36,957 bases of DNA from Gnetum montanum. Its lineage: Eukaryota > Streptophyta > Gnetopsida > Gnetales > Gnetaceae. Below the pieces are notes generated by a model. The model worked only from the letters and a program-made list of their open reading frames with translations. It ran no database searches and was not told the origin of the DNA. Location: assembly GCA_015680685.1 (NCBI GenBank), contig MNCI01030902.1:237304-274260 (forward strand). Direction: 5' to 3'. Numbering within the stretch: position 1 is the first letter of the stretch; each line of letters starts with the position of its first letter. Below, piece after piece: positions 1-10,935 of this stretch. The translations under genes and the position numbers were made by a program.

Positions 1-886
1 GGGCTAAGGACTGCTTGATCTACAAGTTAGGCATGAAGTTTGGCAACCTCACCAAGTGTTGATTTTGCTCTTGGGCCATTTCTAGTTTCCTCTCCAAAAT
101 AATGCATTTTCCCCTTGCATTTAGCATCTTTGACTAGGTTGTGATGATGTTCTTTGGAAGATCAAAAATGTCTAGAGTCAGTTGCCCAGTTCTTACCACT
201 TGTTCTAACAATTTTTCATGCTAAGTTACCTTTAATTTTTCATTGACTATGCTTGTGGATGTATACAAATCTTGAAGTATAGATATGTATGGTACAGATG
301 CCATGGATGCATTCAATGCTTCTATGACATGGTTAGCCACTAATTTTTCCACTATCTCCAGTGTCAGGCAACCCAAGTGCCTATGCAATAGCCTCTACCG
401 AATAGGGCACTTGAATGTCCTTGATCTTGACTATGGATCATAGCCTTCGATTTTTCTAGAAGAGGTATGTTTCCCCCATGTACCACTCCTCACTAGACAT
501 GATGATTAGCCACATGGAAGAGGTTCATAGTTGAATCTTTACATCTCTTGAGCTTTTTTAAGGAATGGCTTGAAGTTGATGTCTTGAAAGATTGATTCTT
601 GGATCCCTCAGGACTTAATGGTATCAAGGTAGGCATGAGTCAAAGTGACCTCAAGTCTTGGCATAGGACCAAGCACTTCTCCTCTTTGTGATTTTTTTGT
701 TGGAACTTCTTCCTGTGGAATCTATCAGATAGATTTCACTTTAGGTTCCTCGTGGAGAGGTCCTATTACATGGGTCACCTCTAGTAGTTCCTAGCCTTGT
801 TCTTGTTGGCCCCTTCTAGCTCTAGGCTACTTCTCCTATGGTTGCAAGGGTTCTCCTTCCTATAGACATTTTTGTTTTGGTGCCAT
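1..886 (-). pseudogene. Extra (env-position) ORF of element A, N-terminal part, partial
   Basis: The reading starts at ATGGCACC (886) and leaves the window at base 1. It matches the better-preserved copy in element E (36560 downward), but about 850 bp present in E (roughly 35200-36050) is missing here near position 370. The N-terminus is rich in Gln, Glu and Pro. A segment corresponding to PRLEVTLTQAC in E follows, and the part near the left edge is charged and coiled-coil-like. There are many stops and shifts. I see no signal peptide or clear membrane span, so the env-like label refers only to position, downstream of pol and upstream of the 3' LTR. The function is unknown. Confidence 0.7.
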
Positions 887-993
887 CTATAATCAGAATA
901 AGACCATGAATTAGCAATCATTGTGTAACCTTAAAAAAATTGGGATACCTTATCTCTTAAGCATTATTACACTTGGCTAGGTTGTGATTATGG
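887..993 (-). promoter_or_regulatory. Splice-acceptor-like block before the extra ORF of element A
   Basis: Reading minus: CACAACCTAGCCAAGTG (within 970-993), then TGCTAAT (916-910), then a T-rich run ending in TAG (889-887) directly before ATGG at 886. Branch-like motif, T-rich tract and AG are spaced as in a plant 3' splice site. The same arrangement lies in elements C and E, and a worn version lies in B. That splicing occurs here is inference. Confidence 0.6.
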
Positions 994-2195
994 CTAATTT
1001 AATTAATCCAATTATCATTTATCTATGTATTTTCATTAATAAATCATCCTAAAGGTTGTTGGAAGGGTTGATTTATGAAAAAGTTCATATTTATATATGG
1101 ATAAGGTTATTAACCTTTTGGGGGAGTTAGGAAAATTTCCAAAAAATTTCATTAACTTTTCATCATAAACCTTAAGGTCTGCAGCCCCCATGATAAAGAT
1201 CTTACCTCCAATAAGCATAAGATCAAAAAACAAAGTGATTTGAACAACCACCATTCCACAAAGAGAAGTAGGAAGTGAGAGAGAGAGGGCCTTAGTTAGA
1301 GAGGACCTTTAGGCATAGGTGCATGTTGTATGAGTTCAATAACCAATGCTTATAGCCCTTTTATTTGTCCAAGGGGTGTGCTTTGAATTTCCATTATTTG
1401 TTTTTTATTTTTTTTTTGTTTTTTCAAAATGGGAACCACACCATGCAACAATGTTATTTTGACTTCCTTTAGTGGATGGTTTGAAATGGTAAAAAGTCCA
1501 GGAAAAACACTCAAGCACTCAAGAAAGTAGAAGAGTACAAAGAGTAACGAGTCCCCTTGAAGTCACACCCTTTATAAACCTTTGAATCCTTCCTAATTCC
1601 GGAACTACCAAGGTCACTGATTAATTAAAACTTTCTTTAATGGAAGGAACCTCAGATTCTCAGAATAAGGAAAACTATAGAGTTCATTGGATGGGAAGAT
1701 GATAGGGACTCACTACCTATTCCATGAAAAATAAACCATGTCAAAGTCATTAGACATCAAAATTCAAAAATAGAAACCAGACATTGACAATCAAACATTA
1801 AGCACAAACCATCATTAGTAAATAGCAATAGTGACACTATGTCTTATGAGAATAAAGCATTATTTATTAGTAAAAATAAGAAACTATCATACTTAAATAA
1901 TAAGGAATCAAAATAAAGTAAAATATATAAGAAAGTGTAAAATAATCAAGAAGTTTCAAAGGTATTAAAGATTATGTAAAATTAGAAAAATTTGAAAAAT
2001 CCAAAAATGTGAAAAATAAAAAGTAGAAAAATTGAGAAGCCAATTTGATGATTAGCACAGATGGCCATCTCCCCTATAACTAAGTTGGAAGGAGGAGATC
2101 TAAAAAATAGAATGTGGTTGTCCATTTGTTGCGGTGGTAGTTACATTGGCTTGTCTTGGTTCTAGGAGAAGCTTTACTTGTTGGATGTTAACTAG
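994..2195 (-). other. Non-coding spacer between pol and extra ORF of element A
   Basis: No coding sequence is recognisable. The segment aligns by eye with the 3' spacers of element B (about 25430-27000, plus) and element C (about 19150-20100, minus). Shared words include the stretch around gggaccacaccatgca and gaagtcacacccttt. Short A/T-rich runs are common. The conservation shows it is part of the element rather than flanking DNA. Confidence 0.65.
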
Positions 2196-3210
2196 CTACT
2201 TTTTATTTGGGCTATCAAGTTTGTGGATTGTCATGACCCTAGAGGAAAAGGTTTGATCAATTATATAATACCCCCGCCACAATGTTTGGAATTTTATCTT
2301 TTGGGGTACGTGTGTGGGGTTCCAGTAGAAAATATTCTCTCTTGGTTGAAGTTTTACTTTTCTAATTCTAAGGTCATGACATTGCTTGCTAAATGCCTTG
2401 CTCACCTCATTCAAGGATAGGGACACTAATCAATTCTTTTCTAACACATTTAAATTGATTAATCTTTCATTCTGTGTGAGACTTAGATCAAGGTTTAGAT
2501 CATAGGTCATTGAGAGTGTATAGAGCTTGGATTGGATTGGGAGCATTGGAAGTTTCCTGTACACTAACTCATAGGGAGAATAGCCAAAGGAAGTTTTCAA
2601 GTTGAATGATAAACTAAGAGAGCATTATTAAATTTTATACTCTAATGCTTCCTATATTTGCTAATGGTTCACATTAGTATTTTTGTAAGCTCCTAGTTGG
2701 TTATCTTTGCTTGACCATTTTCTTGGGGTTTGTAAGGTGTTGTTAATTTATGTTCTACCCCCAAGTGTTGTATTAATTTTTTAAATATAACACCTATGAA
2801 ACAAGTTCCATTATCAAAAATTAGTGAATGTGTCATCCCAAACCTATTCATGATATTTTGTTGTATAAATTTGGTAGCAATGGATGATGTACAATTAGTA
2901 ATGACTATTGCTTCTACCCATTTTGTGTAATAGTCAATTATTACTATAATATATGTGTTTCTCTGTGACATGGTTGTGATGGGATCCATGAAGTCAACAC
3001 CCCATATGTTGAAAGGTTCCAATGGTTGGATCCACTATTGAGGACCTTCCATGTGAGCAGTCATCCCCCCATCTCATTGATAACATTCACAAGACTTGAT
3101 GAGCTAGTGGGAATCCCTAAATATTATAGGCTAATAGTATCTCCTTGCATAGTGGCCTCCACAAGGCCCTTCATGAGCATCCTAGAGAATGCGTAGTTGA
3201 TCTTTCTCAA
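2196..3210 (-). pseudogene. Integrase of element A, degraded
   Basis: The zinc-binding HHCC region starts near 3207 (DAHEGPCGGHY) and ends near 3050. The core follows at 3022-2693 with GVDFMDP and FDNGT. At the place of the third acidic residue, after ENGQA, the copy has Lys instead of the expected Glu, which would remove catalysis. The C-terminal end of pol (LRIRKVKL then YWNPTHVPQ) is at 2426-2196. Family knowledge: Ty3/gypsy integrases join element cDNA to chromosomal DNA. Several in-frame TAG stops stand where Gln or Trp is expected. Confidence 0.85.
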
Positions 3211-4760
3211 GGACACACCAGTGGATTAGGCCATTAGCACACACCTTGTAAAGGTGTCTATTGATTTCCATGAAGTATTTGGCCTAATAAAGAAATTTTT
3301 GCTTTTTCCTAAAATCCAAGTCTTGTGGCATCTCTTGAGTGAGAAGATATGTGAGGATGCTATTATACTATGTTGATTTTGCACGCATTTTTTCATGTAT
3401 TACTCTTGTAAAGAGGAGTTCATTTGGAAACTGATAAGAGAGTTAGCTTTCCTCCACTTTATTATCCCATCTTAAGGAAGAGAGGTGGTTACCAACCACA
3501 TTCTCAATCCCTTTTCAATCTACCATCATAAGATAAAATTCCTATAAGATTAGAAGCCACGATATAAGACAAGGTCTTACCATTGGCTTATTCATGAGGA
3601 AATAGATTACACTATGATCTGTATGCATAACTACTTTGTAACCAAGCACATAGTACCTAAACTTTTCTAGTGCATACACCACTGCCATTAGTTCTTTCTC
3701 CATGGTCATGTAATTTAACCATGCTCCCATGATGTTTCAACTCATGTAGTGGATGTAGTATGGATGTTTTTTATCATCCATATGCATGGGCACTACTCCC
3801 AAAGCATAGTTAGATGCATCTGTCATAATATGGAAAGGTCTAGACCAATTTGGTGCTCATAGGATTGGTGTTTCTATGAGTTTTTTCTTTAATTATAGGT
3901 ATGCATGTTCACATTCCTTGGTGTAGATGAAATGTGCATCTTTCTCTGTAAAGTCTATTAAAAACTTTGCAATCTTAGAGAATTTCTTTATAAATCACCA
4001 ATAGTAGCCAGTGCATCCAAGGAATGACCAAACATCTTTAATGATCTTTGGTTAACATGTTATTCCTTGGATGATCCTTATTTTTTTTAGGTCTACATAA
4101 ATCCCTTTCTGTAAAATTTAGTGCCCTAGCACTATGCCCTCTTGGACCATGAGATGGCTCTTTTGCCAGTTGAGTTGTAAGTTTGTCTCTACACATTTCT
4201 TTAATACTTACTCAAGTCAATCCAAGGCTTGCTCAAAGGTAGTTCTATAGCTGGAAAAGTCATCCATGAAGACTTCAACACCACTACCAATCTACTATTG
4301 AAATATACTAAGAACCAAGCATTGAAAAGTTGTAAGGGCATTGCATAGACCAAAGAGCATCTTACAATATGAAAAAGTTTCCCAGGGACTTGTGAATGTT
4401 GTCTTGGCCTAGTCTTTTGGTGTAATTTGGATTTCATTATAGCCACTATAACCATCCAAGAAACTATAACAACAATGCTTAGATATAATATCTAACACTC
4501 GATCTACAAATGAAAAAGAAAAGTGATCTTTAAATGTTGTCATATTCAATAGCCTAAAGTTGATGCAAACCCACCATTTGCCATCCTTCTTTGGTAAAAT
4601 TATGAGTGGGCTAACCCACTCACTATCTGTGATAGGATAGATGAACCTTGCCTTGAGGAGTTTCTCTATGTCGTCCTTGACAATTTACTTCAATTTAGGG
4701 TTTAGTCACCTCTATGGCTGCCTTCAAGGCTTCATGGTTGGGTTGCTATAAATGTACTGC
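3211..4760 (-). pseudogene. Reverse transcriptase and RNase H of element A, degraded
   Basis: The RT palm is visible between about 4690 and 4150 in shifting frames: a PFGLCNA-like motif is followed by VEVFMDDFSS, the FMDD version of the active-site box. RNase H is at 3730-3542 with EKELMAVVYALEKFRYY and VMHTDHSVIYFLMNKPM, typical of Ty3/gypsy elements. Together they would convert the RNA to DNA. Multiple stops and at least two frame changes break it. Its neighbours are protease upstream and integrase downstream, as in the intact family order. Confidence 0.85.
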
Positions 4761-5239
4761 TAGCATATCCTTGGATCAATTCTTGTTACCTCTAGATATG
4801 ACCAAGGAAATGTTGGTGACTATTTATTCACCACTTTCAACAACTTTTCCTTTTGTTCAAGAGAAAGTTTGGCATTAATTATGACTAGTTTACCATTCTA
4901 TAAAAATGCATACTCCATTTTGATTGGTAAATGTTTTTGCTTTATGGGCTTCTAATGGAAGTGATTAGGGATTTCCAACTCTCCCCAACAAGTATCATCA
5001 TCTTTATTAGAGAGTTGGGAATGAATTTGTTCAATTTTGTCCATGCCTTTAACATATGCACATGTTAGGCTCTTAGTTGGCTTCATGCATATTGTGTTGC
5101 TATCTAAATTAGCTATGAGCCATTGGGTGTCCTCTTGCTTTGTGGATATTGTGTAAAAACACCTTTTAATGTTAATTTCTTATGCACACTAATTGCATGC
5201 CTTAATGTAGGCACTCTTGATTGACCAAATCTTCTACAT

Positions 5240-5640
5240 GTAATTGCACCCGTTATCACTATACATGATGCATAGAATACAATTCTTCTTAATTTTTCCT
5301 AGCTCATTTTCCTTGGATATTTCTAAAGATAGGTCCCTTCTACCCATGCTTGTGTTGACCATGCTTAACCAAGCTCTTTCCATGATGTTGGGGAATTCAT
5401 TGTCCACCTTGATTACCAGAAAATTAGCAGGATAGGATTACCCACAAACTGTGGTTACAATGTCCTCTATTAGTTCTAGAGGGATAGTAATCAAATAATT
5501 TTCTAATTTTAGATGAATGTTACTCTTCTTAAGAGGTGTTAGGTTCCAGGCCTTGTACATATCATGGGAGATGAAATTAACTTTGGAACTAGAGTTAAGA
5601 AGAGCCTTGCATGGTTTTTGTCCAACAATCTATAGATAAA
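5240..5640 (-). pseudogene. Aspartic protease of element A, active-site Asp replaced
   Basis: The reading ALLNSSSKVNFIS corresponds to the family motif LLDSGS/DLGSS. The catalytic Asp is Asn here (codon complement at 5594-5596). The downstream flap and WGRAWL-like region can be followed (SYPANFLVIKVDN, ERAWLSMVN). The domain would cut the gag-pol polyprotein. The same Asp-to-Asn change is present in element C but not in element B. Confidence 0.8.
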
Positions 5641-7295
5641 TGAGTGGACTTCCTAGATTAGATCCTTTTGTAGGAAGATTGCTAGCTTTAATCTAGTTAG
5701 AAATCTTTAAAGTATGAAATTTTTCATCCAATGAGTCCCATAACTTGTCAACCTTGGCTGAAATATCAAAAAATAGATTTTTGGATGGGCAAGAACTTTC
5801 TATTCACCACTTTATTAAGTGATGATTCCTCCTTGTCACAAAATCAAACCTCTCATTTTCTAATGGAAGGATCCCTATTATACTCTTCAGCACTTTCCCT
5901 TTTTTGTAGTTCACCTTTTTCTTTTGCTACCTACTTGATTAGCCTTTGGATCTGATGAGCTCTCATTTCAAATAACCTTCCTTGGGCATACACCGCAAGG
6001 GTTCTTATAGTATCTACTCTAAGCCCATCTATGATGTGGCAAAGTTGTTCCCTTTGAGAATAACCATGACCAGGGCATTGGTGGAGGAGTGAATAGTATT
6101 GATCCATGGTGACATCCAAGGGTTCATGTGCTCCTTGTTTCTAGCCTTGGATTTGCCTTCTCAGATTAAACACTCTAGAGTACATTTGATATTTGTTATT
6201 GAATAGCTCCAACATGGTACTCCATCTGCAAATATGTTTTAGCTCTAAGGATTGGTACCAACTTTCAGATTCCTTGATGAGTGTCCTTGGGAAAAGCTTT
6301 ATTTTCTACCACTCACTCTCTATGTTCTATAAGGCATAGGCATCTTAAAAAGCTTGTAGATGTCTCTGTGGATTAGAATTATATCCCATCTCAAATCTTG
6401 GGATATTGTTCATATCTAGGTGCTTGATTCGACTATCCTTTATATGTCTAGTTGGAATTTTAATTTCCTTTGCAATTTTGAGCATACTTCAGGTCACCAA
6501 TAGAGGTTCATCATCATTTTTGCATCTATGACGTTGATGATGGTGTCAGCCACCCCTTCAGTTTTGATGGCTTTCATAGTCATTATTGTCTTACTGATCA
6601 CCTTCATCATGGTTGTTTCAATGGTGGCTTCCATGAGAATTTTTAGATGAAGAAAAATGTTCAAAATTGGATAAAGAGGATGAAGAAGAAGGTGGACCAC
6701 CACCACCACCATGGTGTCTGCCATCACTCCTACGCTTGTTATGATCATCATCCTTATATCCCTTATTGTTGTGATGTTTACCCAAGTCCCTACCTTGGCT
6801 ATCACTCTTTCCTAAATCCAAATTATGAATAGTGGATCGTAGGGTCAGGTTCACACCCTCATCATTAGTATTAGGATGTGGATAATCTTCATGTTAAGAA
6901 CCTTCAGTAGCAAGATCATTACATCTTGATTTAGTAGAAACAAGGGTTTGGTGCAATGTTTCCACTTTATACCTTCATGATGTTTCTCCTAATGTTATCA
7001 TTTATGTTGTATTTTAGTGGGATAGTAGTTTTGAGTGTCGTATCTATCCACAATGTATTCTTCATGAAGATCTACTATTCCTAACTTCTTAAGGATTTTG
7101 AATAGCATCCAAGGCATAGATTGATTAGGGGGGCAAGATGATGTTGCCCTTAATATCATGCCATTAAATCTATTCATCTTGATGTAGGATGAAGGTGCAG
7201 TTCGGTGCAAACTCATATAGCTGAGTGTATACCACCTTGCATTCTTATGACACTGGTGCTTTGGTATCCTTGTGCTTGTGAGAAGAAGAAGACAT
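5641..7295 (-). pseudogene. gag of element A, degraded
   Basis: The start is the ATG at 7295 (MSSSSHKHKD), matching the starts in B (12628) and C (23226). The core capsid-like region reads near 6430-5950 with SWYQSLE, LELFNNKYQ and YYSLLHQCPGHGYSQ. A TGA at 6491-6489 (LLVT*SML) and a TAG at 6143-6141 (QIQG*KQ) are at exactly the same codons as in element C. A His/Ser-rich low-complexity linker lies around 6600-6850. No CCHC knuckle was found. Gag would form the particle. Confidence 0.8.
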
Positions 7296-7436
7296 TTTGC
7301 AAAACAAAATAAAACAAAATTATTAGTATGCTTTTATAATTCTATGTATAGTAGGAATTTTATTGACCTTGAGATTCATACAATAATATTAATGGTATTC
7401 ACTTAGACCTAAATAGCGCATGTTCCACAAACAAAT

Positions 7437-7454
7437 TGCTTGGCAATGGTGCCA
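7437..7454 (-). other. Primer binding site of element A (tRNA-Asp type)
   Basis: The minus-strand 18-mer TGGCACCATTGCCAAGCA begins one base after the LTR end. It is a worn form of the TGGCGCCGTTGCC type used by Athila/Tat elements and complementary to the tRNA-Asp 3' end. Confidence 0.85.
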
Positions 7455-7455
7455 A

Positions 7456-8372
7456 TGATGAGCAATGAGATACCCCTATGACCAACTATATGAATCATGA
7501 AGCATTCACATAAAACTTTGTCAAATTCCATGGACTTTATTGTTTGAAGTGCACTAGCCCTTTAGGAAGTTAATCTAGCCTTAAGTTTAATCATTGTCTT
7601 TTGAATTACACTTGTGACATTCATTACTATGGTTAAGTATAACTATGACATTCTATTTTTGTCATTTTTATGTTTTATAGTTGGATGCCTAAATTGTAGA
7701 TGAAAATGGATTTGATTAACTAATCTAAATTAACTAATTAACTAATAATTTAATTAATCCTAACATAATAATCTATTTCCACTTTCTGTACATGTTCTAA
7801 ACCCATGTATCCACTATTGGATGACCAAGCACTATACTATTGGGCGTACCAAGCAATAATGTTGCTGGGATTATCAAGAAAATACTTGTTATGCTCGAAG
7901 TAGTTTTACTTATGTGTGTACTCTATTTGGTTTAATTTCTTCATTAATGTAATAATTGAAAACATTTAATAAATAACTAAAAACATTAAATTCATAAATG
8001 AAATAGCTAATCTATCCAAAGTGCTACAAGGTTTATTAGAAAGCTTGTCTTTATTGCAACACACACTATCATGCTTAGGTACAACAATGCTTGAATAAAG
8101 ATCCATACACCTAATGACTCCTATTGCTGGCACTTGGAGGAAAAATTATAACTTTCAAATGAAAAAAATGCAAGAGCTTTGCTACAACTACAATATCTAC
8201 TTTCCATAAATGTGACTACATGCACATATTTATAGCTAACTATAAACACTGTGTTGATGGGCCACATCGATGCATGATATGATGCATCAACTAGGCCTCA
8301 TTGATGAGGCCTAGACAACAAGGCCATGTCGACAAGGTTTTGTTGATGGAATTGATAGAACATGACTCATCA
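7456..8372 (-). repeat. 5' LTR of element A
   Basis: The 917-bp LTR runs on plus from TGATGAGCAATG to CTCATCA, so the ends carry the inverted TGATGAG/CTCATCA seen in C. It is clearly homologous along its length to the E LTR at 29434-30361. On minus a TATAAATA box lies at 8234-8227. A 24-bp palindrome (CTAGGCCTCAT arms around TG) lies at 8291-8314 near the outer end. Confidence 0.9.
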
Positions 8373-8377
8373 ACACC

Positions 8378-9380
8378 TTTTTAGAAATTTTCTAATGGCA
8401 TTGAAACTCATATCTTCTAAGGATTTCTCTTGTTGTTGGAGATCATCATGATATTTATCACAAAATGGTGGTGGCATAACTCCTAAGAGATGTTCTTTAA
8501 TAGATCTATCATGTGTTACTTTACCTCTATATATCATTCTTCCATAGTGTCTAAGAATGCCCTAAGATTCTTTATCTTATCTAATTTAGCCTTAAAGAAT
8601 CTCTACCTATACATAATATCATATTCTACTTTATTGCCTATGAATTCTTTAGTTATAGCATTTATAAATAATAGAGATGGACCATTTAATAATTTTAATC
8701 TAATACTCACATCTATTTTTTTCCACCATCTTTGCAAGTTATCTACGAAGTTAAACATGTAATTTTGTATGACATGCTTCATCGATTTATTATCTAGAAT
8801 GACCCATCTAAAAATAAAACTGGTAATCTGATCAATGACTTTCTACGTTTTATTAGGTTCTAATTTATCCATACAATATTTTGGATCCTTTTTTCTAAGT
8901 AGCCAAGATGATTCATACAATAATCTTCAAGTTTTTCTATATAAACACCAAGTATTTTAACAAGGTTTTCTTTTTCTAAATCTAGTTGTGATTGGTGCTT
9001 AGACTCTACTCCTTCCATATGAGTAGAGGATTCTTCATTGGCATTTATAGTTGGTTCTTTATCCTTTTTCCTTTTTGATAATTTTTCTCTAGGCTTTCTA
9101 GGTGGTGAATCAAGGTTTTTTCCATATTTTGGCAAGTTTGCTCTGGGATTTCTAGGCGGTGAATCAGGGTTTGTTCCATAATTAGGAATAGATCTTGTTA
9201 TTAGAGTTCTAGGAGTACTAGGTTTCTTTACTTTTGGTATCCATATTTTTTCTATATTTTCTAATTTTCTCTGATTTCACATGATCTTGTTAACACAATG
9301 TCTAGAATTTACTAATACATTACTAATTCTCTATTTTTCCCAATCTTGTAATTTTATTGTGTTATATGATGGATCTATAG
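8378..9380 (-). pseudogene. Caulimovirid-like coat protein remnant (endogenous pararetrovirus)
   Basis: Minus-strand reading in shifting frames. A basic region holds two tandem 18-residue units (54-bp period, 9087-9190; key words DSPPRNPR and DSPPRKPR) followed by SKRKKDK. Next come a charged helix (LVKILGVYIEKLEDY) and a segment with NLQRWWKK (about 8745-8710). The end, near 8510-8378, contains SIKEHLLGVMPPPF. The WW motif and the T/SIKE...P.PF region resemble coat proteins of plant pararetroviruses. Stops and shifts occur throughout, so no product can be made. The assignment is by motif memory. The remnant ends abruptly at the LTR of element A. Confidence 0.55.
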
Positions 9381-9387
9381 TTAACTT

Positions 9388-10441
9388 CTAAAACATCATT
9401 GGAGTAGTTTCTTTTTGTTGTTTTGTACTATTAACTTGGTGGTCATTATGTTTTTCTCCTTCACCATTTGGCTCATTCATATTTATCCTAATCAAAGCAC
9501 CACATTTTGCACATTTGTAATAATGACCTTCTTCTATGACTGTAGAGGAAGGGTACAATGGATTAGATTCTTGAGTAGGTTGCTTACCTTTAATGTCTTT
9601 CACAACAACTGTTGGTTGTGTTGTTGGTTCTTGTGGTTCAACTAGCTTAGCTATTTGAACTTTGGATGAAGAAGATGAGAATTTTCCCATAATCTTGTTT
9701 ACATCCATCTTAATACCTAACTCTTTGAAGAGTGATTTCATCTTTTCCTTAATATTGATGGCTAGTTTTGATTCTAGTTCTAAGAGTCTAAATGATCATC
9801 TAGAAGGTATAAAGGTAGTTGTTTGGGGAATAGGAGAAAGCATCCTGTAACTAGTACTAGCTCTTGGTTCTTCTAACATATCAACTCCAAAGGGAACAAA
9901 CTCTATAAATCTTGAGGTTTTAAGATTTACTTTGTACTTGTGCTGTTTAGAACATCCTACTCTTACTAGAGGAACATAATCGTAAAACTCTTCTAATGTA
10001 TCATCAATTTGAGTATACAAAGTATGTATATGAAGATCTTCTATATGGATCTCCGTTCCATATTCTATATTTGTAGAATCAATAGAATAACCTGTTGTCC
10101 AATTGGAAAAAAGGTTTTTATACTAGTATTAATGAGAATTTTAAAAACTAATATGGTACCTATTGTAGTGTATACACTTCCATAATGCATTTCAACTAGA
10201 ATATAGGCTATAATCATTAAGCTATCATAAAGATGCCTATGACATAAAGAAAGAGTAAAGTTAGGTAGCATGACTACTAGTGCATCAAATTCAAGTCTAA
10301 CCTAAGCCTATGTGATGATTGCATCTTTAAATCATTTAAATCATTTGTTGACTAAAGCAATCCAATATAGGTTTAATAGTCTATAATTAAAATGAGGATG
10401 GATATGAATATCTATCTTAGCAATATGGATGTAATTATATC
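9388..10441 (-). pseudogene. Caulimovirid-like 30K movement protein remnant with C-terminal extension
   Basis: The minus-strand reading begins near 10441 (YNYIHIAKIDIHIH). It passes two stops and continues as LPNFTLSLCHRHLYDSL at 10271, then SVYTTIGTILVFKILINTS, both fitting the beta-rich 30K movement-protein fold. Three open stretches follow with breaks: 10271-10065, 10020-9796 and 9741-9388. The last holds a CAKC pair of unknown role. Movement proteins of this family enlarge plasmodesmata. The order movement protein then coat protein on the same strand supports a caulimovirid origin. No RT/RNase H part is in the window. It could instead be another 30K-carrying element. Confidence 0.5.
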
Positions 10442-10649
10442 CTAATTTCTTTCAATCCTCAAGTTATACTCAATCATGTAATGGAAATACCTAATATTTG
10501 AGGATCCAAAAGAAATACATTAAATTCAACAAAGATAAAAGATTTGACAAAGTTATAAAAGAATTTGAAGTCAAGAAAATCAAATTCCAGGCTAAATGGT
10601 AGGAACAAACTTTAGAAGAAACAAGTTTGTTGTGATACTAGCCTTGCAG

Positions 10650-10935
10650 GGGAGACATCTTTGAAAATAGGAGATGTCTAGGGGGAGACATCTAGGAGCT
10701 AGAAGAGACATCTACAAGAGAGTAGAGATGTCTTAGGTAGACTAGAGATGTCTATAGGGAGGTGTCTTTGAGCTAGAGGAGATGTCTACAAAAGATGGAA
10801 GATGTCTTGGATAGGGCTAACACATCTTTGGGGAGATTTCTCTAATCTTGAGGAGATTTTTACACTAGTCAAGAGACATATTATGCAAGGAAGAGACATC
10901 TTCCTGGGTGACGTGTCTTCCAAGAGAGACATCTT
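10650..10935. repeat. Degenerate 20-bp tandem array with AGA(CA/TG)TCT core
   Basis: AGACATCT occurs exactly at 10653, 10686, 10706, 10894 and 10927. AGATGTCT occurs exactly at 10672, 10726, 10746, 10780 and 10800. Near-variants lie at 10760, 10819 and 10911. Most spacings are 19-20 bp, the rest 14-17 bp. Both forms are one CpG transition away from the palindrome AGACGTCT. The array lies upstream of the movement-protein remnant on its strand. Confidence 0.85.

Larger units (their letters stand above)
1..8372 (-). mobile_element. Element A: Ty3/gypsy, Athila/Tat-like LTR retrotransposon, 3' end beyond the window
   Basis: Read on the minus strand the order is 5' LTR (8372-7456), tRNA-Asp-type primer site, gag, protease, RT, RNase H, integrase, a non-coding spacer, and an extra ORF that runs off the left edge. 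The 3' LTR is therefore outside the window. All frames carry many stops and shifts, so the copy is dead. The right outer flank begins acacc at 8373; its partner cannot be seen. The element abuts the pararetrovirus-like remnant at 8378. The lineage call rests on the primer site and gene order. The exact clade within Athila/Tat is inference. Confidence 0.9.

Noticed and set aside
1-1164. A separate repeat inserted in element A (direct match to 34886-36840)
   Set aside because: Both stretches are the extra ORF region of related elements in the same relative position, shown by the shared box and acceptor also present in B and C. No insertion is needed.
6647-6832. His-rich plus-strand peptide (HHHHH run)
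   Set aside because: It is the complement of the gag linker of A, whose Gly/Pro/Ser codons give His codons on the other strand.
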